A stretch of DNA of 64,000 bases from contig NZ_JAUCBS010000013.1 of the NCBI RefSeq assembly GCF_034676705.1, positions 1,252,501 through 1,316,500 of the forward strand. The letters run 5' to 3'. Source of the stretch: Gemmobacter sp. (GTDB lineage: Bacteria > Pseudomonadota > Alphaproteobacteria > Rhodobacterales > Rhodobacteraceae). Of this stretch, positions 25,452-34,601 are shown in pieces; positions within the stretch are counted from its first letter, which is position 1; the number at the start of each line of letters is the position of its first letter. Made by a program: the position numbers and the translations under genes. The notes below the pieces were generated by a model. The model searched no databases and was not told the DNA's origin. It saw nothing but the letters and a program-made list of their open reading frames with translations.

Positions 25452-27110
25452 TCAGCCGGCGTCGCGCCAGCGGTTCACGATGGGATAGCGCCGGTCCAGC
25501 CAGAAGGCGCGGCCCGTCAGCCGGGTGCCGGGCGCGGACTGGAAGCGTTTCCATTCGCTGATGAAGATCAGGTGTTCCACCCGTTTTACCGTGGCATGGT
25601 CGAACCCGGCGGCGACCAGTTCGGCCACCGACAGTTCGCGGTCCACCAGCCCTTCAAGGATGGCGTCCAGCACCGGATAGGGCGGCAGGCTGTCATCGTC
25701 GCGCTGGTCGGCGCGCAGTTCCGCGCTTGGCGGCTTGTCGATGACGCGCGGCGGGATCACCTCGCCTGCCGGGGCCTTCATCCAGGGGCGGTGGTTGGCG
25801 TTGCGCCAGCGGCAGGTTTCGAACACCCGGGTCTTGTACAGATCCTTGATCGGGTTGTAGCCGCCCGCCATGTCGCCATAGATCGTGCAATAGCCGACGG
25901 CGACTTCGGACTTGTTGCCGGTGGTCAAGAGCATGGCGCCGAACTTGTTCGACAGCGCCATCAGCAGCAGGCCGCGCAGGCGGGACTGGATGTTTTCCTC
26001 GGTGATGTCGGGCTTGGTGCCGGCAAACAGCGGGGCCAGCGCGCGGCCGACGGCGGCGCGCGGATCGTCGATCGGCACGGTGTCCAGCCGGGCGCCAAGG
26101 GCGCGGGCGACCGCTGTCGCATCCTCCAGCGAATGGGCCGAGGTGAATTCCGACGGCAGCATGACGCAATGCACGTTGTCCGGCCCCAGCGCATCGGCGG
26201 CGATGGTGGCGACGATGGCACTGTCGATGCCGCCCGACAGGCCCAGCAGCGCGCGGGAAAAGCCGGATTTGGCGAAATAGTCGCGCACCGATTCCACCAT
26301 GGCGCGGTAATCCTGTTCCCAGGCATCGGGCAGCAGGGCCTTGGGCGCCGGTTCGGCGCGCCAGCCATCGTCGGTATGGGTGAAATCGACCAGCTGGGTG
26401 GCGGCATCAAAGGCCGGCAGCTGCGCGGCCAGCCGCCCGCCGGGGTTCAGCACGAACGAGGCACCGTCGAACACCTGGTCGTCCTGCCCGCCGATCATGT
26501 TGAGATAGACCAGCGGCAGCCCGGTTTCGATAACGCGGGCGACCATCAGCTGCATGCGCAGGTCATGCTTGCCCCGCGCATAGGGCGAGCCGTTGGGCAC
26601 CAGCAGGATCTGGGCGCCGGTTTCGGCCAGCGTTTCGGCCAGGTCCGGGTGCCAGGCATCTTCGCAGATCGGCGTGCCGATGCGCACCGGGCCCAGCCGC
26701 CAGGGGCCCGAGACCGGGGCAGCCGTATACAGGCGGTGTTCGTCGAACACGTCATCGTTGGGCAGGTGGTGCTTGCGGATCACCGTGGTGATGCGGCCGC
26801 GGTGCAGGACGTGCCAGGCGTTGTAAACCTTGTCCCCGACCAGATCGGGCGCCCCGATCCCCAGGGCCGGACCATCGGCGCAATCGGCGGCCAGCTGCGC
26901 CAGCGTGGCGGCCACATCGCGCAGAAAGGCACGGCGGATCACCAGATCCTGGGTCTGATAGCCGGTCAGGAACATTTCCGGCAGCATGACCAGATCGGCC
27001 CCGGCGGCGCGGCCCTGATCCCAGGCGGTGCGCGCGGCGGCGGCATTGGCGGCCAGCGCCCCCACGGTGGGATTCCACTGGGCAATCAGCAGGCGGAAAC
27101 GTTCGGCCAT
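25452..27110 (-). CDS. nadE: Glutamine-dependent NAD+ synthetase NadE
   Basis: This enzyme makes NAD+ from nicotinic acid adenine dinucleotide, ATP and glutamine. The 552-residue protein has an N-terminal nitrilase-type glutaminase domain with its triad in LPEMFLTG (E45), RKHHLPN and GTPICEDAW, then an ATP pyrophosphatase domain with GLSGGIDSAI and GTGNKSEVAVGYCT-like TTGNKSEVAVGY. The ATG at 27110 follows AAGGAA. The frame stays open far upstream only because it is antisense to the MORN gene. Confidence 0.96.
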   Translation of the reverse strand: MAERFRLLIAQWNPTVGALAANAAAARTAWDQGRAAGADLVMLPEMFLTGYQTQDLVIRRAFLRDVAATLAQLAADCADGPALGIGAPDLVGDKVYNAWHVLHRGRITTVIRKHHLPNDDVFDEHRLYTAAPVSGPWRLGPVRIGTPICEDAWHPDLAETLAETGAQILLVPNGSPYARGKHDLRMQLMVARVIETGLPLVYLNMIGGQDDQVFDGASFVLNPGGRLAAQLPAFDAATQLVDFTHTDDGWRAEPAPKALLPDAWEQDYRAMVESVRDYFAKSGFSRALLGLSGGIDSAIVATIAADALGPDNVHCVMLPSEFTSAHSLEDATAVARALGARLDTVPIDDPRAAVGRALAPLFAGTKPDITEENIQSRLRGLLLMALSNKFGAMLLTTGNKSEVAVGYCTIYGDMAGGYNPIKDLYKTRVFETCRWRNANHRPWMKAPAGEVIPPRVIDKPPSAELRADQRDDDSLPPYPVLDAILEGLVDRELSVAELVAAGFDHATVKRVEHLIFISEWKRFQSAPGTRLTGRAFWLDRRYPIVNRWRDAG

Positions 27111-27229
27111 CGGGGTTCCTTTCGCGTCAGTTGTGGTTCTAGCGGCCGGGGGGCGCGGATCAAGGGGGAAACGGGCGCCGCGCGCCAGCACAGACCGCCG
27201 GGAGGGGCGTCCGCCCTCTGCGCACCCCA

Positions 27230-27259
27230 CCCGAGGATATCTTGGCAAGGCGAAAGGGG
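27230..27259 (-). repeat. Dispersed post-stop element, copy 6
   Basis: Minus strand CCCCTTTCGCCTTGCC then AAGATATCCTCGGG. It lies between the divergent starts of nadE and the MORN gene, one of the exceptions to the post-stop position. Confidence 0.75.
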
Positions 27260-27350
27260 CAGGGCCTGCGGGATCGTGACCCCCTGCCGGCTTGTCAGGC
27301 GGGGCGGGTGCGGCGTAGGCTTCCGCGCGGAAGCAACCGGGGGGCTGCGG

Positions 27351-28787
27351 ATGACGGGCAACAGGCGGATCTGGACGGTGGCGGCGCTGGTCGCGGCGCT
27401 TGGCGGCGGTGCGGTGGCGCAGGAGGTCGCGGTCAAGCAGTATTCCGACGGCTCGGTCTATGAAGGGCAGTTCGTCGATGGCCGCCAGCATGGCAAGGGC
27501 ACCTATCGGTTGCCGGACGGCTATGAATATACCGGCGACTGGGTGAACGGCACGATCCAGGGCCAGGGCCGGGCGCGGTTTCCCAATGGTGCGGTCTATG
27601 AGGGCGCCTTTGCCACCGGCAAGCCGGAAGGCACGGGCAAGATCACCTTTGCCGATGGCGGCACCTATGAGGGCGACTGGACCGGCGGGCAGATGACCGG
27701 CACGGGCATTGCGCGCTATCCGGGCGGGGTGGTGTTCACCGGCAGCATGGTGAACGGGCTGGCGCAGGGCAAGGGCGTGATGGAGGATGGCCAGGGCTAC
27801 CGCTATGATGGTGACTGGGCCGAGGGGCGCCGCGATGGTGTGGCGGTGATCACCTATCCCGACGGTGCGCGCTATGACGGGGCGGTGGCCGATGGCCAGC
27901 GGCAGGGCCGGGGCACGCTGATCATGCCCGACGGGCTGACCTATGTCGGCGATTGGGTGGCGGGCCAGATGCAGGGGCAGGGCAAGCTGACCCAGCCCAA
28001 TGGCGATGTCTACGAAGGCGGCTTTCAGGCCGGGCTGCGCGCGGGGGCGGGCAAGGTTTCCTATGCCGACGGGGGCAGCTATGACGGCGCCTTTGCCGGC
28101 GACCGGCGCCATGGCAAGGGGATTTACCGCGCGGCCTCGGGCATGGTCTACGAAGGCGACTGGCTGGACGGCCGGATCGAGGGCACGGGCCGCATGCAGC
28201 ATGCCGACGGATCGGTCTATCTGGGCGCGCTGGTGGCGGATGTGCCGCAGGGGCGGGGCAGCATGACCTGGCCCGATGGCACCAGCTATGAAGGCGACTG
28301 GGTGGAAGGCGCGATCGACGGGCAGGGCGTGTCGCGGCTGGCCGACGGATCGGTCTATGAAGGCGCGTTCGAGGCCGGCCAGCGGCAGGGCAAGGGCGTG
28401 CTGACGCTGCCTGACGGTTACCGCTATGACGGCGACTGGGTCGATGGCCGGCGCGAGGGGCAGGGCGTGGCGACCTATGCCGATGGCAGCCGCTATACCG
28501 GCGGGTTCCGCGCCGACCTGCGCGAAGGCGCCGGCGTGCTGGAGCGGCCGGACGGCTACCGCTATGAGGGCAGCTTTGCCGCCGGAGAGGCGGCGGGCAC
28601 CGGCGTGGCGCGCTGGCCTTCGGGCGATGTCTACGAGGGGGCCTTTGCCGGGGGCAAGCCGAATGGCGAAGGCGTGGCGCGCTATGCCACCGGGCAAGAG
28701 GCGCGGGGCACCTGGACCAACGGCCTGCTGACCGGGCCGGCGCCGGCTGTGGCCCCGGCCGAGGGCGCGGCGGCACCGGCGGACTGA
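27351..28787 (+). CDS. Secreted MORN-repeat protein (18 repeats)
   Basis: After a signal peptide (MTGNRRIWTVAALVAALGGGAVAQ) nearly the whole 478-residue protein consists of 18 MORN repeats of about 23 residues, each of the form YxGxxxxGxxxGxGxxxxxDG. MORN repeats form extended beta solenoids that often bind membranes or act as scaffolds. An alternation of repeats ending GDW and GAF shows a 46-residue higher-order unit. The tail is Ala/Pro-rich. The gene diverges from nadE; the 240-base gap contains one reversed post-stop element. Its role is unknown. Confidence 0.88.
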   Translation: MTGNRRIWTVAALVAALGGGAVAQEVAVKQYSDGSVYEGQFVDGRQHGKGTYRLPDGYEYTGDWVNGTIQGQGRARFPNGAVYEGAFATGKPEGTGKITFADGGTYEGDWTGGQMTGTGIARYPGGVVFTGSMVNGLAQGKGVMEDGQGYRYDGDWAEGRRDGVAVITYPDGARYDGAVADGQRQGRGTLIMPDGLTYVGDWVAGQMQGQGKLTQPNGDVYEGGFQAGLRAGAGKVSYADGGSYDGAFAGDRRHGKGIYRAASGMVYEGDWLDGRIEGTGRMQHADGSVYLGALVADVPQGRGSMTWPDGTSYEGDWVEGAIDGQGVSRLADGSVYEGAFEAGQRQGKGVLTLPDGYRYDGDWVDGRREGQGVATYADGSRYTGGFRADLREGAGVLERPDGYRYEGSFAAGEAAGTGVARWPSGDVYEGAFAGGKPNGEGVARYATGQEARGTWTNGLLTGPAPAVAPAEGAAAPAD

Positions 28788-28833
28788 TACCCTGCCGCCT
28801 GTGCCCGTGGCCGGCCCCCGGGCGCTGCCCGGA

Positions 28834-28860
28834 CCCGGGATATTTGGATCAGAGCGAAAC
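28834..28860 (-). repeat. Dispersed post-stop element, copy 7
   Basis: Minus strand GTTTCGCTCTGATCC then AAATATCCCGGG, about ten bases after the cytochrome b561 stop. Confidence 0.8.
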
Positions 28861-28868
28861 TGGCAGGG

Positions 28869-29342
28869 TCAGCGCATGCGCGCCAGCGTGCCATCGCGCA
28901 GCACGAACTGGTGCCACAGCGCCATGACCACATGCCCCGCGATCAGCAGCAGAAGCAGGGTCTTCAGCACCTCATGCGCCTCGCCGGCCGCCGTTATCCC
29001 GCCGAACCAGGCGGTGGCGCCGCTGGCGGCGGTCAGCACCATCACCGTGTAAAGCGCGACATGTCCCCAATGGGCGGCCCGGGCCACCAGCGCGCTGCCC
29101 TGTGCGGCGGGCACGCCATGGCGGGCGCGCAGCGCCAGACGCCAGAGCGCAAGGGCCAGCACGGCAACGCCGCCGGCGATATGGGCGATGACCATGGGGT
29201 CGGGGGCAATCTGGGTGCCCTGGCGAAAGGCGCGCCAGGCGGCGCCGATGGCATCGGGGAACACGAATTGCGCCAGGATCACCAGGGCGGTGAGCCAGTG
29301 CAGCAGTTTCTGGAGGCGGCTGTAGGTGGCGGGGGCTGGCAT
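28869..29342 (-). CDS. Cytochrome b561 family protein
   Basis: This 157-residue membrane protein has four hydrophobic helices and the conserved histidines of the di-haem b561 family: LHWLTALVIL (helix 1), VIAHIAGGVAVL (helix 2), HWGHVALYTVMVL (helix 3) and EVLKTLLLLLIAGHVVMALWHQFV (helix 4). Bacterial members (CybB-like) carry electrons between the quinone pool and partners such as superoxide. It converges with the MORN gene and is followed by a post-stop element (28834-28860). Confidence 0.9.
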   Translation of the reverse strand: MPAPATYSRLQKLLHWLTALVILAQFVFPDAIGAAWRAFRQGTQIAPDPMVIAHIAGGVAVLALALWRLALRARHGVPAAQGSALVARAAHWGHVALYTVMVLTAASGATAWFGGITAAGEAHEVLKTLLLLLIAGHVVMALWHQFVLRDGTLARMR

Positions 29343-29442
29343 CGGGGGCTCCTTGGCTGGCGCGGTTCCGGGGGTTCAACGGGGCAGGCGGGCGGTTCCG
29401 TCGCGGCTGGACGGCGGCGTCGGGCAGGTGCATCTTGCGGCA

Positions 29443-30165
29443 ATGGAATGGACAGCGGAAGGGCTGGTGCTGGCCGTGCGGGCGCATGGCGAAAGTGCCG
29501 CCATCGTCGATATCTTTACCGCAGCGCAGGGGCGCCATGCCGGGGTGGTGCGGGGCGGCACCGGGCGGCGGATGGCGCCGGTGCTGATGCCGGGCAACCA
29601 GGTGGCGGCGGTCTGGCGGGCGCGGCTGGACGAGCATCTGGGCCATTTCACCATCGAGCCGGTGCAGGCGCGGGCGGCGCGGCTGATGGCCGACCGGCGG
29701 GCGCTGGCGGGCCTGTCGGCCATCTGCGCGCTGGCCGCCCGGGCGCTGCCGGAACGCGAGCCGCATCCGGCGCTCTATGCCGCCACCCTGACGCTGCTGG
29801 ACGCGCTGGCCACCGTGCCGGACTGGCCGGTGCTGTATCTGCGCTGGGAATGCGGGCTGTTGGCCGATCTGGGCTTTGGCCTTGATCTGAGCGCCTGTGC
29901 GGTGACCGGCGCGACCGAGGGGCTGGCCTGGGTCAGTCCGCGCACCGGGCGCGCCGTGACGGCCGAGGCCGCGCGGGGCTGGGAAGACCGGCTGTTGCCC
30001 CTGCCGCAGGTGCTGCTGCATCCGGGGCCGGCCACGCCGGCCGATCTGGCCGCCGGGCTGCGGCTGACCGGCCATTTCCTGTACAAGGGGGTGTGCGCCG
30101 ATCCGGGCGCCCGGCCGCTGCCCGAGGCGCGGGCACGTCTGGTCGATCTGCTGTCGCGGTGCTAG
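29443..30165 (+). CDS. recO: DNA repair protein RecO
   Basis: RecO works with RecF and RecR to load RecA on gapped DNA. The 240-residue protein opens with the OB-fold start MEWTAEGLVLAVRAHGESAAIVDIFT, continues with GRHAGVVRGG, and has the helical C-terminal part (LYLRWECGLLADLGFGLDLSACAVTG). The ATG at 29443 is chosen because the preceding in-frame sequence is unlike the family. The gene sits 16 bases or so before an MFS gene region, in the same direction. Confidence 0.93.
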   Translation: MEWTAEGLVLAVRAHGESAAIVDIFTAAQGRHAGVVRGGTGRRMAPVLMPGNQVAAVWRARLDEHLGHFTIEPVQARAARLMADRRALAGLSAICALAARALPEREPHPALYAATLTLLDALATVPDWPVLYLRWECGLLADLGFGLDLSACAVTGATEGLAWVSPRTGRAVTAEAARGWEDRLLPLPQVLLHPGPATPADLAAGLRLTGHFLYKGVCADPGARPLPEARARLVDLLSRC

Positions 30166-30226
30166 CCTTGGCAACCGGCAGATGTGCCGCGGCGGGAGGC
30201 CGCGCCCTGCCGGCCCGGAGGATGCG

Positions 30227-31465
30227 ATGCCTGCCCCCACCATGACCGACTGGACGCATGCCGCGCCTGCGCCCGGTGTGCATACCTTTGCCCTGCTGGG
30301 CGGGATGGAGGCAGGCGTGCGCGCCATGCTGGTGTCCGTCCTGCCGCTGGAGATGTATGCGGCCTTCGGCAATGCCGACCGGGTGTCGGGGATTTATTTC
30401 CTGATCGGGTTCCTGTCGCTGGGCTTTGGCCTGATGGTGCCGTGGCTGGCCAGCCGGCTGGCGCGGCGCTGGACCTATACGCTGGGCGTGGGCCTGTATG
30501 TGTCGGGCCATGTGGCGGGGCTGGTGGGCGGGGCGGCCATGCCGCTGGCGGTGGCGGGCAATGCGCTGGGGACGGTGACCTGCCTGATCTGCCTGAACGC
30601 CTATATCCTGGATTATATCGCGCGCAGCGACCTGGGGCGCAACGAATCCACCCGCATGGTCTATTCCGGCCTTGCCTGGACGGTGGCGCCGCTGGCCGGG
30701 GTGACCGCGCTGGAGATCTGGCGCCCGCTGCCATTCCTGATTGCCGGAGGCATCGCGCTGATCATGCTGGCGACGTTCTGGGTGCTGCGGTTGGGCAATG
30801 GCAAGGCGATTGCCCGCGCCAAGGCGCCGGCGCCCAACCCGCTGGCCTATCTGGGCCGGTTCCTGCGCCAGCCCCGGCTGATCCTGGGCTGGACCTTTGC
30901 GGTGATCCGGTCGGCGGGGTGGTGGGTGTTTGTCGTCTACCTGCCGATCTATGCGATCGAGGCGGGGCTGGACAAGCGGGTCGGCGGGCTGGCGCTGTCG
31001 GTGTCGTCGGGGATGATGTTCGTCACGCCGCTGATGCTGCGCTGGATGCAGGCGCGGTCGGTGCGGCGGGCGATCCGGGTGGGGTTCATGGGCGCGGCGC
31101 TGTGCTTTGCCGGCGGCACGCTGGCGGCGGTCAGCGGATTGCCCTGGGGAGTGGTCGCGGTGCTGCTGGCGGGCACCGGATTCCTGCTGCTGCTGGATGT
31201 CTGCGGCGGGCTGCCGTTCCTGCTGGCCGTCAAACCGTCGGAACGGACCGAGATGGCGGCGGTCTATTCCACCTTCCGCGACGTGTCGGCCATCGTGTCG
31301 CCGGGCATGGCCTGGCTGGTGCTGCTGGTGGCGCCGCTGCCCTGGCTGTTCGCGGCCACCGGCGGGGCGCTGGCGGTGTGCTGGGCGCTGGCCAGCCTGC
31401 TGCACCCGCGCCTGGGCGGCGCGCGGGGGCGGGGGGCCCCCCGCCCCGCGCCGGTTCAGCCCTGA
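30227..31465 (+). CDS. MFS transporter
   Basis: This 412-residue protein has about twelve hydrophobic segments. It has the MFS inter-helix pattern (VPWLASRLARRWTYTLGVGLY between helices 2 and 3) and a conserved Arg/Glu region RNESTRMVYSG. The second half repeats the layout after a central cytoplasmic loop (about residues 195-220). No substrate can be read. The start at 30227 has CGGAGG just upstream. Its C-terminal tail, rich in Gly/Arg/Pro, overlaps the parC stop region on the other strand by ten bases. Confidence 0.9.
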   Translation: MPAPTMTDWTHAAPAPGVHTFALLGGMEAGVRAMLVSVLPLEMYAAFGNADRVSGIYFLIGFLSLGFGLMVPWLASRLARRWTYTLGVGLYVSGHVAGLVGGAAMPLAVAGNALGTVTCLICLNAYILDYIARSDLGRNESTRMVYSGLAWTVAPLAGVTALEIWRPLPFLIAGGIALIMLATFWVLRLGNGKAIARAKAPAPNPLAYLGRFLRQPRLILGWTFAVIRSAGWWVFVVYLPIYAIEAGLDKRVGGLALSVSSGMMFVTPLMLRWMQARSVRRAIRVGFMGAALCFAGGTLAAVSGLPWGVVAVLLAGTGFLLLLDVCGGLPFLLAVKPSERTEMAAVYSTFRDVSAIVSPGMAWLVLLVAPLPWLFAATGGALAVCWALASLLHPRLGGARGRGAPRPAPVQP

Positions 31466-33750
31466 TCGAAGCGGTTGTCGCGCGGGAAGCCGCGCGGCGC
31501 CATCCGCCCGATGCCGGCGCGGTTGCCCAGCCATTCGGTCAGGTCGGCTTCGGTGCGCGTGCGCCCGGCCGGATCCTTCCACGACAGGCCCTGCGCCAGC
31601 GTGAGGGTCGTCAGGTCGGACAGGCCGCCATCCTTGAACTTCTGCAACCGCACGCCCTTGCCCTTGGTCATCTCGGGGATCTGGATCAGCGGGAACACCA
31701 GCAGCTTGCGGTTGTCGCCCACCACCGCGACATGATCGCCGGCAATGCGGCGGATCAGCCGGGCGCGCACGCCATCGCCGACCGTCAGCACCGCCTTGCC
31801 CGCCCGGGTCTGCGCCAGCACATCGTCCGAGGTCACGACAAAGCCATCCCCGGCATCCGAAGCGACGATCAGCTTTTCGCCCGGCCGCCAGATCAGGAAT
31901 TCCACGATCTCGGCATCGTTCGGCAGATCGACCATCAGGCGCACGGGTTCGCCCATGCCGCGCCCGCCGGGCAGGTTGGCGCCCAGCAGGGTGTAGAACC
32001 GGCCATTGGCGGCGAACAGCACGATCTTGTCCGTCGTCTCGGCATGAAAGGCAAAGGCGGCGCCGTCGCCGTCCTTGAACTTCTGTTCGGCGTCCAGCGC
32101 GACATGGCCCTTCAACGCGCGGATCCAGCCCATGCGCGAACAGATGACGGTGATCGGCTCGCGGTCGATCATCGCCTCCATCGGGATTTCCACCACCTCG
32201 CCCGCCACGGCAAAGCCGGTGCGGCGGCGGCCTGCCGGGGTGTCGGGGCCAAAGAACATCGCCATCTTGCGCAGTTCCTCGCCGATCCGCTTCCACTGCC
32301 GGCGTTCGGATCCCAGCAGCGCCTCAAGGCCGGCGCGTTCCTTCAGCAGCTCGTCGCGCTCGCGCTTCAGCTCCATTTCCTCCAGCCGCCGCAGCGACCG
32401 CAGGCGCATGTTCAGGATGGCCTCGGCCTGCACCTCGGTCAGCTCGCCCTCGCCGGGGGCGGGGGGGACGTAATCCTTTTCCGACATGGCGCGCGGAAAG
32501 TCGCGGCCCCAGGCCTCGCGCATCAGGGCGGCGCGCGGGTCGGCATCGTAACGGATGATGTCGATCACCCGGTCCAGGTTCAGGAAGGCGATGATGAAGC
32601 CTTCCAGCACCTCCAGCCGATGGTCGATCTTGTCCATCCGGTGCTGGCTGCGGCGCTGCAACACATCGCGCCGGTGGTCCAGAAAGGCGCGCAGCACCTC
32701 TTTCAGCGAACAGACCTTGGGGGTCTTGCCGTCAATCAGCACGTTCATGTTCAGCGCGAACCGCGTTTCCAGATCGGAATTGCGGAACAGCTGGCCCATC
32801 AGCATGTCGGGATCCACGGTGCGGGCGCGCGGCTCCAGCACGATGCGGACATCCTCGGCCGATTCGTCGCGCACATCGGCGAGGATCGGGATTTTCTTCA
32901 GCTGGATCAGCTCGGCCAGCTTCTCGATCAGCTTGGACTTGGCCACCTGATAGGGAATCTCGGTGACCACGATCTGCCAGTTGCCGCGGCCCAGATCCTC
33001 TTTCTCCCACCGCGCGCGCAGGCGGAACGCGCCCCGCCCGGTGCGATAGGCCTCGCGGATCGCGGCCGGGTCTTCCACCAGCACGCCGCCGGTGGGAAAA
33101 TCGGGGCCGGGGATATGGCCGACCAGATCGTCGTCGGAAATCTCGGGCGTCTCGATCATCGCCAGACAGCCGGCGACCAGTTCGCCGATGTTGTGCGGCG
33201 GAATGTTGGTGGCCATGCCCACGGCAATCCCGCTGGACCCGTTCGCCAGCAGGTTCGGGAAGGCGGCGGGCAGCACCACGGGCTCGCGCAGCGTGCCATC
33301 GTAGTTCGGGCGGAAATCGACCGAATCCTCGTCCAGCCCGTCCAGCAGCGCCTCGGCCGTGGCGGCCATGCGCGCTTCGGTGTAGCGGCTGGCCGCAGGG
33401 CTGTCGCCGTCGATGTTGCCAAAGTTGCCCTGGCCATCGACCAGCGGGTAGCGCATGGCGAAATCCTGCGCCAGGCGCGCCATGGCATCATAGATCGCGG
33501 CATCGCCATGCGGGTGATAGTTCCCCATCACGTCGCCGGTGATCTTGGCCGATTTGCGGAAGCCCCCGGTCGAGGCCAGCCGCAATTCGCGCATCGCATA
33601 CAGGATGCGCCGATGCACCGGCTTCAGCCCGTCGCGGGCATCGGGCAGCGCACGGTGCATGATCGTCGACAGCGCATAGGTCAGGTAGCGCGCGCCGATC
33701 GCCCGGGAAAGGGACTCGGAGGTCAGGCCGTTTTCTGGTATATCGGTCAT
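31456..33750 (-). CDS. parC: DNA topoisomerase IV subunit A
   Basis: This is the DNA breakage-reunion subunit of topoisomerase IV, which unlinks replicated chromosomes. The catalytic tyrosine is Y123 (SRYTEARM). The quinolone-interacting helix reads GNYHPHGDAAIYDAM with A84 and D88 where E. coli ParC has S80 and E84. The C-terminal part contains the shortened beta-pinwheel typical of ParC rather than the GyrA box. It has 764 residues. The start at 33750 begins the conserved N-terminus; longer frames upstream do not match. Confidence 0.95.
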   Translation of the reverse strand: MTDIPENGLTSESLSRAIGARYLTYALSTIMHRALPDARDGLKPVHRRILYAMRELRLASTGGFRKSAKITGDVMGNYHPHGDAAIYDAMARLAQDFAMRYPLVDGQGNFGNIDGDSPAASRYTEARMAATAEALLDGLDEDSVDFRPNYDGTLREPVVLPAAFPNLLANGSSGIAVGMATNIPPHNIGELVAGCLAMIETPEISDDDLVGHIPGPDFPTGGVLVEDPAAIREAYRTGRGAFRLRARWEKEDLGRGNWQIVVTEIPYQVAKSKLIEKLAELIQLKKIPILADVRDESAEDVRIVLEPRARTVDPDMLMGQLFRNSDLETRFALNMNVLIDGKTPKVCSLKEVLRAFLDHRRDVLQRRSQHRMDKIDHRLEVLEGFIIAFLNLDRVIDIIRYDADPRAALMREAWGRDFPRAMSEKDYVPPAPGEGELTEVQAEAILNMRLRSLRRLEEMELKRERDELLKERAGLEALLGSERRQWKRIGEELRKMAMFFGPDTPAGRRRTGFAVAGEVVEIPMEAMIDREPITVICSRMGWIRALKGHVALDAEQKFKDGDGAAFAFHAETTDKIVLFAANGRFYTLLGANLPGGRGMGEPVRLMVDLPNDAEIVEFLIWRPGEKLIVASDAGDGFVVTSDDVLAQTRAGKAVLTVGDGVRARLIRRIAGDHVAVVGDNRKLLVFPLIQIPEMTKGKGVRLQKFKDGGLSDLTTLTLAQGLSWKDPAGRTRTEADLTEWLGNRAGIGRMAPRGFPRDNRFDQG

Positions 33751-33913
33751 GGCGCGGGTGTAATGCGCGCCTGACCGCCGGTCCAGCAGGAATTGTGCCT
33801 GCCCATGGCCCGGTCGGGAACCGGGGAACGAGTTGCGGGTTTTCCCGCTGAATAACACGCCCGTGATTGGCAGAATTGGCACGATGACGGGCATTTGACG
33901 AAGGGACAAGGCA

Positions 33914-34411
33914 ATGGCTGGTCTGGTGCGGTTCGTGGCCCTGATGGGCCTGCTGGGTGCAGGTTTCTACGGTGCGGCAACGGTCTATGGTCAGGGGGAC
34001 GGGTTGCAGCGCAACCGCGCAGCCGCCGCCGTCCTGCCCGAGGCGACGCGCGCCGACAGTGCCCCCCAGGCCCATGCGCTTCCTGCGGCGGTGCGTCGGC
34101 TGGCCGACTCGCCGGTCGATGGTCCTTCGCGCCCGGTGGTGATCGGCGTGCCGCAGCCGGTGCCCGAACCGGTGCAGATCCGCCCGGTTGCCGCCACGGT
34201 TGCTGCCACCTCCGACCCGTCGTTCCGCAGCGTGCAGGTGGCCGGCGCCAATGTGCGCGGCGGCCCCTCGACAGGCCACGGCGTGATCGGCCGCATCACC
34301 TTGGGCGAAGAGGTCGAGGTGGTCGAGGATGCCGGCAACGGCTGGGTCCGCATCCGCATCGAAGGTGACGGCATCGACGGCTGGGTCGCCGAACGTCTGC
34401 TGAGCAACTAA
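33914..34411 (+). CDS. Exported SH3-domain protein
   Basis: This 165-residue protein has an N-terminal membrane or signal segment (VRFVALMGLLGAGFYGAATVYG), a Pro/Ala-rich linker, and a C-terminal bacterial SH3 domain (about residues 105-163: VAGANVRGGPSTGHGVIGRI, GNGWVRIRI, GWVAERLL). Bacterial SH3 domains bind cell-wall peptides or proteins. It diverges from parC and is followed by a post-stop element. A role in cell-envelope work is a family-level inference. Confidence 0.88.
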   Translation: MAGLVRFVALMGLLGAGFYGAATVYGQGDGLQRNRAAAAVLPEATRADSAPQAHALPAAVRRLADSPVDGPSRPVVIGVPQPVPEPVQIRPVAATVAATSDPSFRSVQVAGANVRGGPSTGHGVIGRITLGEEVEVVEDAGNGWVRIRIEGDGIDGWVAERLLSN

Positions 34412-34436
34412 GCGACTGCATCCCGCTCCGACCGCG

Positions 34437-34470
34437 CCCCCTTTCGCTTTGACCCAAATATCCTCGGGGG
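34437..34470 (+). repeat. Dispersed post-stop element, copy 8
   Basis: CCCCCTTTCGCTTTGACCC then AAATATCCTCGGGGG, after the SH3-protein stop. Confidence 0.8.
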
Positions 34471-34523
34471 TGAATGCGGCCCTGGCCGCAGAGGGGGCAG
34501 AAGGCCCCCTTGCCCCGCCAACC

Positions 34524-34553
34524 AAAAGGGCCGCCCGGTGTCCCGGACGGCCC
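34524..34553 (-). terminator. Terminator of tuf
   Basis: On the minus strand an 11-pair stem (GGGCCGTCCGG paired with CCGGGCGGCCC, one G-U) is followed by TTTT. It lies about 50 bases beyond the tuf stop. Confidence 0.85.
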
Positions 34554-34601
34554 CTGTTCTGCATGGCCAGGGCGGGGGGTATCCCCCCGCTCCGTTCCTG
34601 A

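Noticed and set aside
27111..28697. Upstream in-frame extension of nadE
   Set aside because: The frame is open only because it is antisense to the MORN repeats; the ATG at 27110 has a good ribosome site and starts the conserved domain.
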